This document shows, in pieces, positions 1 to 11,722 of a stretch of DNA of 64,000 nucleotides (its first letter is position 1; each line of letters opens with the position of its first letter). The translations under genes and the position numbers were made by a program. Source of the DNA: Rhytidiadelphus loreus (taxonomy: Eukaryota; Streptophyta; Bryopsida; Hypnales; Hylocomiaceae); the NCBI GenBank assembly GCA_947034895.1, contig OX344761.1, positions 28,036,863-28,100,862 of the forward strand, given 5' to 3'. The notes below the pieces were generated by a model. The model made no database searches and was not told the origin of the DNA. It saw only the letters and a list, made by a program, of their open reading frames with translations.

Positions 1-170
1 GTATAAGTAGATATGCTACATCCATTGAAGGTGCTTATAACATAAACGCTTATAATATAGATATTTAAAATAGAGGTAACATGGAACCATGGAAAGTTTC
101 TATAATTTAGACGCCTATAATGTAGGTGAATAGACTCCTAGGCTCACGCGCTCACTTGCATGCTCATGAT
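1..170. repeat. CCTATAAT-type short-period repeat
   Basis: Degenerate copies of a 15-16 nt unit around the core CCTATAAT or CTTATAAC, followed by a GCTC-rich tail (CCTAGGCTCACG, GCTCACTTGC, GCTCATG). The same unit and tail occur at 39450-39625, so this is a dispersed repeat. It lies directly before the gypsy pol remnant. Confidence 0.55.
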
Positions 171-329
171 CTCAAGCTCACATAATACCAATTGTGCCAA
201 CACTACAAGAGAATTTTGTAGCCATTAGCCATATTTGGATCTTCACTTTGGATATCATTAACTTCATATTAGAATGGATGATAAGGAAAAAATTGTGTTC
301 TAGGGTATTGATGAGGACGGGAAGGATCA

Positions 330-1622
330 ACTCTATTGATAGCCGTTCCTACCATTTGGGTTGAAAAACACACTTGTTGATCAATTTCAAAGAATTATAG
401 ACCACATTCTTTTATCTTGGATTTTGTGAAATGCTACATTAATGACATTATTGTTTTTAGCATGAATTGGAAGCAATATTGAGCACATTTGATGGAGGTG
501 TTTATTAGACCAAGGCTTCATAAGTTGAAGTTGCACCAAAGTAGGTGCAAATTTTATTATAACGACATGGAGTACTTAGGCCACATATTAATATATCTTG
601 GAGGGTTGGATGTGGTGGCTAATAGAGTTGAGGTGATGATGTCTATTCCAAGGTTGAAGGATGTGAATAGACTATGGATGTTCTTGGAGTTGTGTAACTA
701 TTATAAAAAATTTGTGAAGACATTTAGTACCATTGCAAAGCCATTGACCATATTGACAAGGAATGGATATCTTGAGTTAAGTAAGAGAAAGCCTTTTAGC
801 AATTGAAGGAACATCTATCATCAGCATCAAGCGTATTTCTGATAGAGCAGATTAGTTGTATGAAAATTAGAGCTAATTGAGGATGGCAATTGTCTAGATA
901 CAAATGGATGACGATGGTAAGGAATTTGTTATTGCATCAGCCATCTAGTCCTACAACCATGAAGAAGCATATCACAACTTGTACAAAGGTGAGTGTTTGG
1001 TATCAATTTTGGTGATTGTACATTTTTTGTGCTATTTATATGGCAATGAGTTTTTATTGGTTACAAATCACCAATTACTAAAGTGGTTGATGGACTCCAA
1101 GAAGCTCATGGAGAAGCTTGCACGATGAACTTTGATACTAATTACCGGTGTACGACTTCAAGGTTGTGCACTATGTGGGTTTGGAAAATATGGATGCTAA
1201 AGGCTTGAGCAACAATCCAATTGAGAGCTTAGTAGATTCCACAAGGGCAAAATGGCACGTGGAGGGAAAATTATTGGATTGGCATTGTATCAAACATTTG
1301 AGTATGATAGAGATGACTAGAGGCAACACCAAGCAAGTCATTGTGGCCATAATGGATGGAGAGTGGTGAAGAATCTAGGGGTGCCAAGGATAATTTTGAT
1401 GACTTCAACGTGATGAATATTTTGAAGAATAGCAAAGTGGCAACCACTGTATCTACGAAGAAGAGATTAGATTCTACAATGACCCAAGAAATTTGTTTGG
1501 GAGGGGACTCATTTGCTTTGAGTGTTTTTGAATGGTGTGAAAAGGTGGTCATATTGGTGCCTCATGAAATAGTGAAGCTAAATACACATGTTCATAAGGA
1601 CTTGTGGCACTTTGGAGTGTGA
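330..1622 (+). pseudogene. Ty3/gypsy retrotransposon pol remnant (RT and RNase H)
   Basis: Reverse transcriptase sequence appears in several frames. Around 350-480 there is a PFGL-like stretch and then the active-site region, which reads YINDIIVFS where the family has YxDD, so a catalytic aspartate is replaced by asparagine. From 489 an open stretch reads LKLHQSRCKFYY, EYLGHIL and FLELCNYYKKFV, the standard thumb/connection motifs of Ty3/gypsy RT. RNase H motifs follow from about 900 to 1250 (KEFVIA, GECLVSILVIVHF, LLVTNHQLLKWLMDS, VVHYVGLENMDAKGLS). Stops at many points and frame changes break the gene. The stretch 1356-1622 is open but unassigned and could be the linker before integrase. 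No LTR or integrase is visible. The element is dead and belongs to the repeat background. Confidence 0.8.
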
Positions 1623-2336
1623 AAAACCCATAGCTTTTTGCAAATTCACACTTTGTGAATAGACATGCAAATGCACGTTCAATATTTGTTTATCACATGC
1701 ACAATGTGTAATTGAGTGCAGGCATCATTTACTACCCCAATGCCTAAATTACAACCATTGTCAATAATAAGTTTGGACTAAGCTGGAGTTTGGACTATGG
1801 AAGTCTAAATGTCAAGAGGCTAAGACTTTGGATAATACCACTTTCATCTCTTTATAATAACTAACTAGTGTGCAAATTTTGAACAATGAATAGATTTGCT
1901 AAAGGAAAGATTTCTCATCCAATGTCAAGTTCTTGATATAAAATTATTCAATAAATCTGCACAAAGTTTGATATGCTATTTTGGTTGGTCACAAACTTTA
2001 AATTAATTGAATAGCACAATCCATATATAAGCCTCTAAAGGACCAGCATGAGTTTTTTGGCAACATAGAAATTTTGGGCAAGTACATATGACTAGAGATT
2101 TGCATATTTTAGGGTGAAATTTTAATAGAATGTGGGGATGAGGAATATCTTTCATATGCACTAAATTTCATGATATCTGGAAATATGAGTCAAAAGTCAT
2201 GGCCTAATATGATATTTTTTTCATGTTGGGCAATCCGGGCTAATAAACTATAATCACTTTTTTTAGAAACAAATATTTGAAATTGATTTTCTAGAGTTCT
2301 ATATACGTAGATAGCTTTGAATCATTCCATTTGGAT

Positions 2337-2898
2337 CTCAGAGGGTTCACTTAGAATGTTCATTAGAAACCATGTGCAAACAAAACTTTGGACCCCCTAT
2401 AATTTTTTTGAATTTTAAATTAAATTAAATTAAAAAATATGAATAGATTTTCCTACTTTAAAATTTTATATTTTGAAGTATTGATAATTTTATATATTAA
2501 TAATAATTAGTTATAAATTTTTGAAGTAAAAAGATAAACTGTAGAATTGAATAATAACTTTCACACCCCTATATTATATAAGAAAAGTTTGTCTTAAAAA
2601 TGAACGATTTAAAAATAAATAAATAACTATACTGAAAGCTCATTTTGAGTTGATTATTGATCCAATGGTCATCTAAATGTGTTCTCTATAATTATTTGAG
2701 TTTAAAAACATGCCATTTTAGTTCATTTTCAAGCTCTTCTAAAAATCATTTCGTATTTTATCTGAGTTGGAAAATTTGGCAATTGAAAAATTTAGTCATT
2801 ATTAAATAGTGCTCAAAATTTTAGGTTGAAATTATAGTTTATTAGAAACCACTTGTTTGCACGTGGTTGTTATAGTAGAACTAAGTGCACCCCTCGTG
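2337..2898. mobile_element. hAT-like MITE inserted in R
   Basis: A 562-bp segment present here and absent from the matching point of the second R copy near 18535. It is flanked by an 8-bp direct repeat ATTTGGAT (2329-2336 and 2899-2906). Its ends are imperfect inverted repeats: GAGGGTTCACTTAG on the left against CTAAGTGCACCCCTC on the right, with a second matching block CCATGTGCAAAC / GTTTGCACGTGG further in. The 8-bp target duplication fits a non-autonomous hAT element. It has no coding capacity. Confidence 0.7.
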
Positions 2899-5446
2899 AT
2901 TTGGATTAATGAGTCAAAAGTTATGAAGAGTTTTAGTTTGCAAGCAATTATAGAGTCTTTGCTCTAAAAATAAACTTTGAAGTCCTTTATCTTACTCAAT
3001 TTTCAATATTTGTTGAAAAAAATATAACCATAGGATGTAGATTGATTATTACAACATTGCAACCATAGGGATTGGCATTTTTCAATTCCACGACTAAATT
3101 CTTAACAATTTTGTACTTTGAATCATACTCTACTTCTTTCTACTTACTATTTTTTTCTTATATGTTGTACAATTCCAAATGATGTGAAAATTTTTAAGCA
3201 TGTAGCCAACTTGTCTAGGATAAAGAATTCAAAGAAGAACCGTCATTTTGGACATAACTTCATAGAAAAGTGAGCTTGTGAAGTGCAACTGCCCTGTTTT
3301 TTGCAAGGCGAAAAAAATGTTTTTTGTGAATTTGAATGCCTCTATCTTGCAATCCATGCGGTGGAAATTTCTGAAATTTTTTCCACACCTTTTCTAACCA
3401 GTTTACTACAAGATCCTACGGTTTTTTGTGTCCAAAAATGTTTTTTTTCTTCTAAAAGTTGGAACTTGTACTAAAAATGGCAATTTTGGAGCATTTTTGG
3501 TGAAAACATGGTCAAGGAACGGCTTAAGGGGTTAGAATGATGGAATTGTATATATGAGATTTGTGATTTGCAACAATGTGTCACAACCTTGATTTTTATT
3601 CAATACATCATGTCAAGATGTCATAGCAAGCTACATAGAGTGAATTTATTGTGTAATTATTATTATTTTTTAGATCTTGAGATTGTTATTTTAATCCCCA
3701 AATTACATTTTTGGGGGCAATGTACCAATTCTAGGCAATTTTCTACGAATGGAGTTTTTATTTTTATTTTTTGAAATTTTCACACAACATGTGCCCAAGG
3801 TGTGGCATTAAGGCAAGACAAGATGGTAACATCATTATTTTCTTTTTTATATTAATTTGAAGGAGTGATCATCTACATAAATTATAGTAACATTTCAACT
3901 TGCTTTCATTAACAAAAATTTCATATTCATGCTTGAGGAAAATAGTAAATAAAAAGAAATAGAGTATAATTCAAAATACTAAATTGTTAAGAATCTAGTC
4001 ATGGAATTGAAAATTTCCAATCCCAATGGTTGTAAAGTTGTAATAAACAATCTACATCAATGAGTTTTATTCTTTTTCAAAATATTGCAAACTGAATTAA
4101 ATAAAAAGCTTCAAAGTTTATTGTAGAATTGAGATTCTACAACTGCTTGCAATTTAAAACTCCTCATATTGATTTTTGTCTTGTCAATCAAAATAGAATG
4201 ATTAAAAACTTTCCATAGATATACAAATCTAGGAAAGCAAGTTCAAAAGTTTATTTTTTGAGCTACCTAAGGAGCGACACAAATTACATATAAAACAATA
4301 ATTTTTTTACCACATAGTGAAAAGTTATGAAAATTGTTGCACCTTAAAGCCACCCTTGGGGACATGTTGTGCAAAAATATAGCAAAATCAAATGAAAATT
4401 CTATTTGTAGTGAGCTACTGAGAGTCACCATGTTGCCAAAAAAAACGCAATTTAGTCCTTTAGAGGTTAATTCATAAATAAAATCTAAATGTGGAATGTA
4501 TTCCATTTAGAAAACTTACAAAATTAAAAATGTATAGTTGATACAAATATTTATATAGAGTACATATATGTCTATAATCTATTTCTAATTAGTTTTCAAA
4601 AACTTCAAGAGTATAAATATACAAATTCAAAAACATAGAATATTGTGAAAACATATTGAAGATGTAATCTCTTATTAAAAATGTGAAATTTCTCAATGGT
4701 CATCTAAAGTGGATAAGCTAACTACCATTAGTCATCTACGAATTCCAACATCTATTAAACCCTCCCATTTGCATAACAAATGTCATCTATTCCTACAAAA
4801 TGTGTGACGAATGACCATGTGAGCAAAATATATCACCAATATTTTAGTCCACTCAATCAATTATTTCTCTGAAAAATATAGACAAGAATAAGCGCTTTGT
4901 ACAAGATTCTAGAATCACTAATTTGAATGGTAGTAGACTACTTGACCTTGACCACAAGAAAGAGAAAAATCTAAATGTTCAACTAATTATACAAATACTC
5001 TCTATAAAAAGTGGATTAGCACAATCAAACAATAATAATGAGTATCAATGTATACATAAACAACACATTGCAGTCATTTCGGAACCAACTAAAGCTAGTG
5101 TTCAAAATGCTTTGATTGAACTCTAATGTTCAATCAAAAGACTCTTGTTGTAGTCTAGGTTTTCATTGTTAATGTCGAATAATGTAGTTTGATGATATTT
5201 CTCGGGGATGAAAATGTGATAGATTTTGCAACAAGAGTGTCGTGACATTGCGAGAAGTGTGGTGATGGGGTTTGTGTCAACACCCCTATCAAGACTATTA
5301 TCACAAAATCCGTCACAATGTCATCTTGGAGAAATATCTTTCAATTATTTCATTCAATGTTCAAGATCTAAACCTAAAGCATGACAAGTGAGCATTCATC
5401 CTCACTTGAACACAACAATTCATTGCAATTTGAAGTTGCTAGTATA

Positions 5447-5603
5447 GGTAACTTTGCCTATGACTGGCAAAACTTGGGATTAACCCAAAGAAGGCCAAAA
5501 AATTCACGAGTAGTACATATCACAAGACACAAGTACTGCTCATGATTTTTTGGCCTGCATAAGGCTTTGGTCCCAAGTTCTGCCTGTCATAGGTAGAGTT
5601 ACC
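5447..5603. mobile_element. 157-bp foldback MITE
   Basis: Present here and absent from the matching place in the second R copy (around 26850). Nearly the whole element folds on itself: GGTAACT at the left end pairs with AGTTACC at the right, followed by CCTATGACTGGC / GCCTGTCATAGG, AACTTGGG / CCCAAGTT and GGCCAAAAAAT / ATTTTTTGGCC. The flanks read TAGTATA and TTATAACA, compatible with a TA or TATA target duplication as in Tourist or Stowaway-like MITEs. Confidence 0.7.
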
Positions 5604-6456
5604 TTATAACATAGCTTGCTCTAAAAGTGACAATGCTCTAAAAGGGATCATAATACAAAGGTACATTTTGTTGTCTTCAATGTACCAACGAATGTACATT
5701 TCAAGAGGTCGTCACTTGAAAAAATTTGTAACTAATTCCATGAAGGTCCCAAAAATATGAAACAACTTGGGTTAGATGTGAATTCCCGATTTTATTCATT
5801 CAAAATTTCCTGAAAATTGTTTCAAGGAGTAGAGCTTACCTGAAAAGGCAATCAGCTATTAAATGGTCGACTATTTTACACACATACAATATACTTGAGT
5901 CTGGACACAGTTTGTAGTGTGGAAGCTTTTAACTGTAGATCCTTGTATCCAGCAAGTGTTGGTGGGTTCAACGAACTTTAAATTCTTAATGACCATGTTG
6001 GGGATGTTTGTAAGAATTCAAATCCTAAACTAATAATTACTTTTACTTTTTTCACTTTGATTGTATTTAAATATTGAACTTTTTAAAATTCTAAGATTGC
6101 TTCCACTTTTTCTCAAAATAAATTTACTTTCTATCATGGTTGAACTTTACTTTTGGAAATTCTTTTACTTTGAGATGTGTTCTAGTCCCTTATGAGAGAT
6201 TTACTTTAAAGTAAAAGATAGAGGGGCTATAAAATACACCTCTTGGACTTCTTATTGAGTATTACCAAACATCATACACATTGTATGCATTATATAATCA
6301 TTTGATTTTGGGTTCACTATTTAGTATTTCAAAGTATTCTACACATTTTATGCATACAATAATCGTTTGATTTTTTAATAAAGTGTATAAAGGAACTACC
6401 GGTAGAACAATTTAATAGGTATTGAAAAGATCATCCAAGCAAATTTAATATCCAAA

Positions 6457-6858
6457 ATGGCACCAACGTTGTGGGTTGCACCAAATCCAATGTCGAATGA
6501 AAAAACTCCTCATGGATTTGATGTTCTTAACGTATATGATCAAGAAAACGATGAATGGGACGTGGAACGTATTTTGGATGTACAAGAAATTGTTGTTGAC
6601 AACAATACCAACAAATTGGAAACTCAATATCTTGTGCTATGGAAGGGATATCCACTCGATTATGCTTCGTGGGAACCGGAAGAACACCTTACCAATTGTG
6701 AAGATAAAGTTCGGGAATTTTGGAAGATTATCGAAAAAGCAAGTGAACGAGAAAAGAAAAGTATTGAAGACCAGACACAAAATCTTTTTCGATTAGATCT
6801 GCAACCAAGAATTCAATCTATCAAGACTTATTTAGACTATACTCGTAATTCAAGCTAG
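6457..6858 (+). CDS. Small chromodomain protein (left-arm copy)
   Basis: An uninterrupted 133-residue ORF with a good start context (AAAATGGC). Residues about 35-90 form a chromodomain: EWDVERILD, then YLVLWKGYPLDYASWEPEEHL, with the aromatic residues that usually bind methylated lysine (W and Y around WKGYP). A basic/acidic helix follows (VREFWKIIEKASEREKK). In plants this arrangement is typical of the C-terminus of Ty3/gypsy chromovirus integrase, where it guides integration into heterochromatin. No integrase core is next to it and the ORF begins with its own Met, so it is either a retrotransposon fragment or a captured chromodomain reader. An identical copy lies at 28474-28875 on the minus strand, and both point into the palindrome. 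The domain call is firm; whether it is expressed is not known. Confidence 0.6.
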   Translation: MAPTLWVAPNPMSNEKTPHGFDVLNVYDQENDEWDVERILDVQEIVVDNNTNKLETQYLVLWKGYPLDYASWEPEEHLTNCEDKVREFWKIIEKASEREKKSIEDQTQNLFRLDLQPRIQSIKTYLDYTRNSS

Positions 6859-7907
6859 AATGATAGTTTTGTGATTTCATAGAAAATTGTCATTACATTG
6901 GTCACTCAAATATTGATGTAGATTACAATGTAAACTTATATTAATATCAATTTCCTTAATTTGGGAATATTTAATTACTTTGGTATAGGGTTCTAAACCC
7001 CAAATCTATATACGTCCTTGTTTGTGTCCTAAAATTAGATTTTTTTATTTAAATATTAATGTGTGACAATTTGGGGTACATGGAACACCACCAATTCAAC
7101 AAAATTGATGTGGTTTATTTGCGTCATTCATTCAAATGTTGTTATGGGTTACAATTATGTTTAATGAAATGTTGTTATGGATTACAATTATGTTTAACAT
7201 ATGGCTCTTAAATGTTTAATGAAATGGTGTTATGGATTATAAATTCAAAATTTGCAAATGTCAAATAATTGAAATCATACATGGTAAATTACAGATAGCC
7301 TATGACTGTCAATTTTTTTTCCCCTTCTTATTAAGTATGTGTTGCATCAAGCAGTCTCGAGTACCAATAAGTAGCTCTTACAAAAGCTGTCTGTCTGTGT
7401 ATTGATTTCACACTTCTCACATGCCACCACAGTGCGTCCCAATCACGTCTTAAGTACAACTAAGTTATGCACTACCCAATCACATTATTTATTTATTTTC
7501 CATTAATTTACTTCATAATTCACACCCTAAACTGAGCTGTCATGTGATAAAAGTGCCACCCGCCCAGCTCCATTATCTTATGTACAGTCAATGAATTTGT
7601 CATTAAAAATGTGAAATGTAAATTATAAGTCTGTGGATCGATGACTACTGGATGCAGTTTCAAATAATAAGTTGAAGTGAGTCAGTTCAGGCACTGAAAA
7701 TTCCATGCTCATCCATGTGCTTCAAAAAATAAAATACGTGTTTCCAAAAAATGAAGAAAAAAAGTTTTTTTTCCTATGCTTGTCATGTGAAACTTGATGT
7801 TTGTTTTGAGTTAGGAGATCTCAATCCAGAAATCTTGCTGTCCTTGCTTTTGCTTTACCCACTTAAGTTATGAATCCAACCATTTTGCTGATATTTATTG
7901 AACAACA
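6859..7907. other. Gene-free AT-rich DNA in left arm
   Basis: No gene or RNA is recognisable. There is a short local direct repeat near 7130-7240 (units with TGTTATGG...TTACAATTATGTTTAA). It is mirrored at 27425-28473. Confidence 0.6.
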
Positions 7908-10699
7908 ACCTGGAACATGGCCATTAGCAATTGAAAGTTTGTTGAAGCCATCAACACTTGTTGGACACAAGGATCTACACTTAAAAGCCTCCACACTAAT
8001 AACTGTGTTCAGACTCAAGTATATTATAATTATGTGTGTAAAGTAGTCTGCTCTAAAAGCGACCATTCTAATCTTTCAATCTACGTGGTCAAATGACTCC
8101 AAATTTGATTCACGTCATCTACAACATGTCCTCTACAAGATTGTACGGTTGAGATTTCTATACCTTACTAACATTTTGAACTACAACACTTCAAAAGCAA
8201 TGATGTTTTTGAACTCAAATAGGCCTTCGGCGATGAGGGGTTAAGAGTTGATTGCCTTTGGGGAAGCTAAACTCCTTGAAACAATTTTCAATAAATTTTG
8301 AAGGAATAAAATCGGGAATTGGCATCTAACCCAAGTTGTTTCATATTTTTGGGACCTTCATGGAATTAGTTACAAATTTTTTCAAGTGACCACCTCTTGA
8401 AATGTACATTTGTTGGTACATTGAAGACAACAAAATGTACCTTTGTGTTATGATCTCTTTTAGAGCAAGCTACCTTATATATACTAGCAACTTCAAATTG
8501 CAATGAATTATTGTGTTCAAGCGAGGAAGAATGCTCACTTGTCGTGCTTTAGGTTTAGATCTTGAACATTGAATGAAATAATTGAAAGATATTTCTCCAA
8601 GATGACATTGTGACGGATTTTGTGACAATAGTCTTGACAGGGGTGTTGACACAAATCCCATCACCACCCTTCTCACAATGTTACGACACTCTTGTTGCAA
8701 AATCTATTACATTTTCATCCTAGAGAAATATCATCCAATTATTTCATTCGACAGTCACAATGAAAACCTAGACTACAACAAGAGTCTTTTGATTGAACGT
8801 TGGAGTTCAATCAAAGCATTTTGAACACTAGCTTTAGTTGCTAATGAAGTGACTGCAATGTTGTTTGCAATGTTGTTTGCAATGTTTGTTTTTAATGTAT
8901 GTATTGATACTCATTAGCACTCATTATTATTGTTTGATTGTGCTAATTCACTTTTTAGAGAGAGTATTTGTACCATTAGTTGAACATTTAGATTTTTCTC
9001 TTTCTTGTGGTCAAGGTCAAGTAGTCTACTACCATTCAAATTAGTGATTCTGGAATCTTGTACAAAGCGCTTATTCTTGTCTATATTTTTCAGAGAAATA
9101 ATTGATTGAGTAGACTGAAATATGGGTGATATATATATCTACTCACATGGTCATTTGTCACACATTTTGTAGGAATAGGTGACATTTGTTATGCAAATGG
9201 GAGGGTTTAATAGATGTTGGAATTGGTAGATGACTAATGGTACTTAGCTTATCTACTTTAGATGACCATCAATTGAGAAATTTCACATTTTTTTTATAAG
9301 AGATTACATCTTCAATATGTTTTCACAATATTCTATGTTTTTGAATTTGTGTGTTTATACTCTTGAAGTTTTTGAAAACTAATTAGAAATAGCATATATA
9401 AATATTTGTATCAACTATACATTTTAAATTTTGCAAGTTTTCTAAATGGAATACATTCCACATTTAGATTTTATTTATGAATTAACACCTAAAGGACTAA
9501 ATTGCGTTTTTTTGGCAACATGACGACTTTGGGTAGCTCACTACGAATGGAATTTTCAATTTATTTTGCTAAATTTTTGGCACAACATGTCCCCAAGGGC
9601 TAGCTTTAAGGTGCAATAATTTTCATAACTTTTCACTACACGGATAAAAAATTACCGTAATATATGTAATTTTTATCGCTCCTTAGGTAGCTCAAAAAAT
9701 GGATTTTTCAAAAAATAAACTTTTGAACTTGCTTTCCTAGATTTGTATATCTATGGAAAGTTTTTAATCATTCCATTTTGATTGACTAGATGAAAATGGA
9801 TATGAGGAGTTTTAGATTGTGGGCAATTATAGAATCTCAACTCTACAATAAATTTCAAAGCTTTTTATTTAATTCAATTTTCAATATTTTGAAAAAAATA
9901 AAATCATTTGATGTACATTGTTTATTACAACTTTACAACCATTGGGATTGGAAATTTTCAATTCCATGACTAGATTCTTAACAATTTAGTATTTTGAATC
10001 ACACTCTATTTCTTTTTATTTACTATTTTTCTCAAGCATGAATATGAAATTTTTGTTGTTGAAATTTTTGTTGTGTATTCCCAACTTTTTTCTTCAACAT
10101 GATGTAGAGAATAAGAAATTCTAGGATCTACACATTTTTGTGTAAATTTTTTGAAAGATGAAACCTATTTATTTGGGAAGAGTTGAAAATATTTTTTTTG
10201 ACTTACATTTAGATTTGTTAATGAACAAATATAGATGAAGGTTTTAGCATTGCTTTGGAGTTGAGTGCTTTGAATTAGTTTTGAGCTTAAAAACATGAAA
10301 TTCTTATCACAGTTAACTAGAGTTACGGTTACAAACATTTAATCATTTTAATGGAAGTGATAGTAAAAGCAAGTTGAAATGTTACTATAATTTATGTAGA
10401 TCACTCTTTCAAATTAATGTAAAAAAGAAAATAATGATGCTACCATCTTGTCTTGCCTTAATGCTACACCTTGGGCACATGTTGTGTGAAATTTTCAAAA
10501 AATAAAAATAAAAACTCCATTTGTAGAAAATTGCCTAAAATTGGTATGTTGCCAAAAAAAATGTAATTTAGGGCTTTAGGGATTAAAATAACAATCTGAA
10601 GATCTAGAAAATAATAATAATTACATAATAAATTCACTCTATGTAGCTTGCTATGACATCTTGATATGATGTATTGAAATCATTTGAATAAAAATCAAG

Positions 10700-10707
10700 G
10701 TTGTGAC
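10700..10707. repeat. hAT target-site duplication, left end (left arm)
   Basis: GTTGTGAC, repeated at 16115-16122. Its complement GTCACAAC is present once in the uninterrupted R copy at 3580-3587. Confidence 0.9.
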
Positions 10708-11722
10708 CAACCCTTTTTTTTTCTGGTGATATGGGGCTAGAAATCACCAACTAAAAATGTACAGCAAAAAGGCCTTAAAGGAAAAAAAGAAAAAAAGAAG
10801 GAAAATGGAGCCTAAAACTTGCGTAGGATTTCCAGGCGGCAAACAGATGGCGTCACCCTCTCCCCACGCAGTCGCTAGGTTTGGCCTTTTGTCGGTGTTC
10901 AAATTTTCCCTTGCCTTGCCACATTCCGCTACCTCTGCGCCTTCCCTCGCCTACATTGTCGCGATGAAAGTTACGTTCGTTGCCAATTCATCACCACCAC
11001 AAGTTCTGTTTGTCGCCCTAAGCTTCTTTCTTTTTCATAATGCCGGAGCCAACAATTGTACAATCTATTCTACTCCATCGCCTCCAATTCCCCAACCTCA
11101 TTGAGTTTATTGTCACAGTTGTTGTGCTCCTTAGTGCTCTTCTTTCCACTCCTATGGCGTTAATTGCAATTGATTTCCAGTATTTGCTTCCACTCTTGTT
11201 TGTTCTTGCATTTCAGTGTTGCCTCGTCGCAATGGCAGTTATGAGCATTTGTTTCCACTCCTTGTCCTCAATCTTGTTTCTCTTTCATGATTTCTTGACG
11301 ATGGTGGGCGCATGGCTGCAGCATAAGAAGGTGTTTTGACAATGACTTAGGTATTCGTCTTCTCTTCTTGCTGCAGGAGACTCCTCGGACAAAACAGTAG
11401 TAGTTAGAACACTGAGGTTGTTTTGCATCCCTGGGAGGAGGTCATTTGAAGTTTTGAACAATGAATTCTCGATTATAGTATTGGATCTTTGCTGTTTGTA
11501 TGATCTGCGAGTTGTGTTTCTGGTTTTGGGTCCTCTTTGTGACACCGTGGTTTGAACAAAGCTCACCAAAGGTGGTTCTTAATGTTGTGGTTTTAGTTTG
11601 TTAGACACGCCATGGTTTGATACAAAATCGCCAAAGGCGTTTGTGATTGTAAGGAGATTAGGGTTTAGGGATTTTTTCTGTATTTCATCTTTGTTTTCTG
11701 CATCCAAGAGCTTCTCACTGCG

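Larger units (their letters stand above)
1808..6010 (+). repeat. Dispersed repeat R, copy 1 (with empty hAT site)
   Basis: This 4.2-kb AT-rich, non-coding stretch aligns by eye, in the same order and orientation, with 17995-27424. Matches include the starts near 1808 and 17995 (AGGCTAAGACT...), the middle at 3000-3540 versus 18600-19190, and the end at 5880-6010 versus 27294-27424. The copies differ by many substitutions, so they are clearly older than the palindrome arms. This copy lacks the 5.4-kb hAT insertion. At 3580-3587 it shows a single GTCACAAC, the intact target site. It has its own insertions (2337-2898, 5447-5603) and lacks about 300 bp near 3900 found in the other copy. I see no gene, LTR or terminal inverted repeat in R, so its class is unknown. 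Confidence 0.75.

Noticed and set aside
3283..3474. 63-65 residue ORF recurring in R copies (3283-3474, 16225-16422, 18910-19107)
   Set aside because: Conserved only as far as the surrounding non-coding R sequence is. Start codons differ and no domain or splice support exists, so it does not show coding selection.
10757..11339. ORFs of 115 and 99 residues at the 5' end of the hAT element
   Set aside because: Low-complexity and hydrophobic, overlapping each other, without transposase motifs. More likely leader or promoter DNA.
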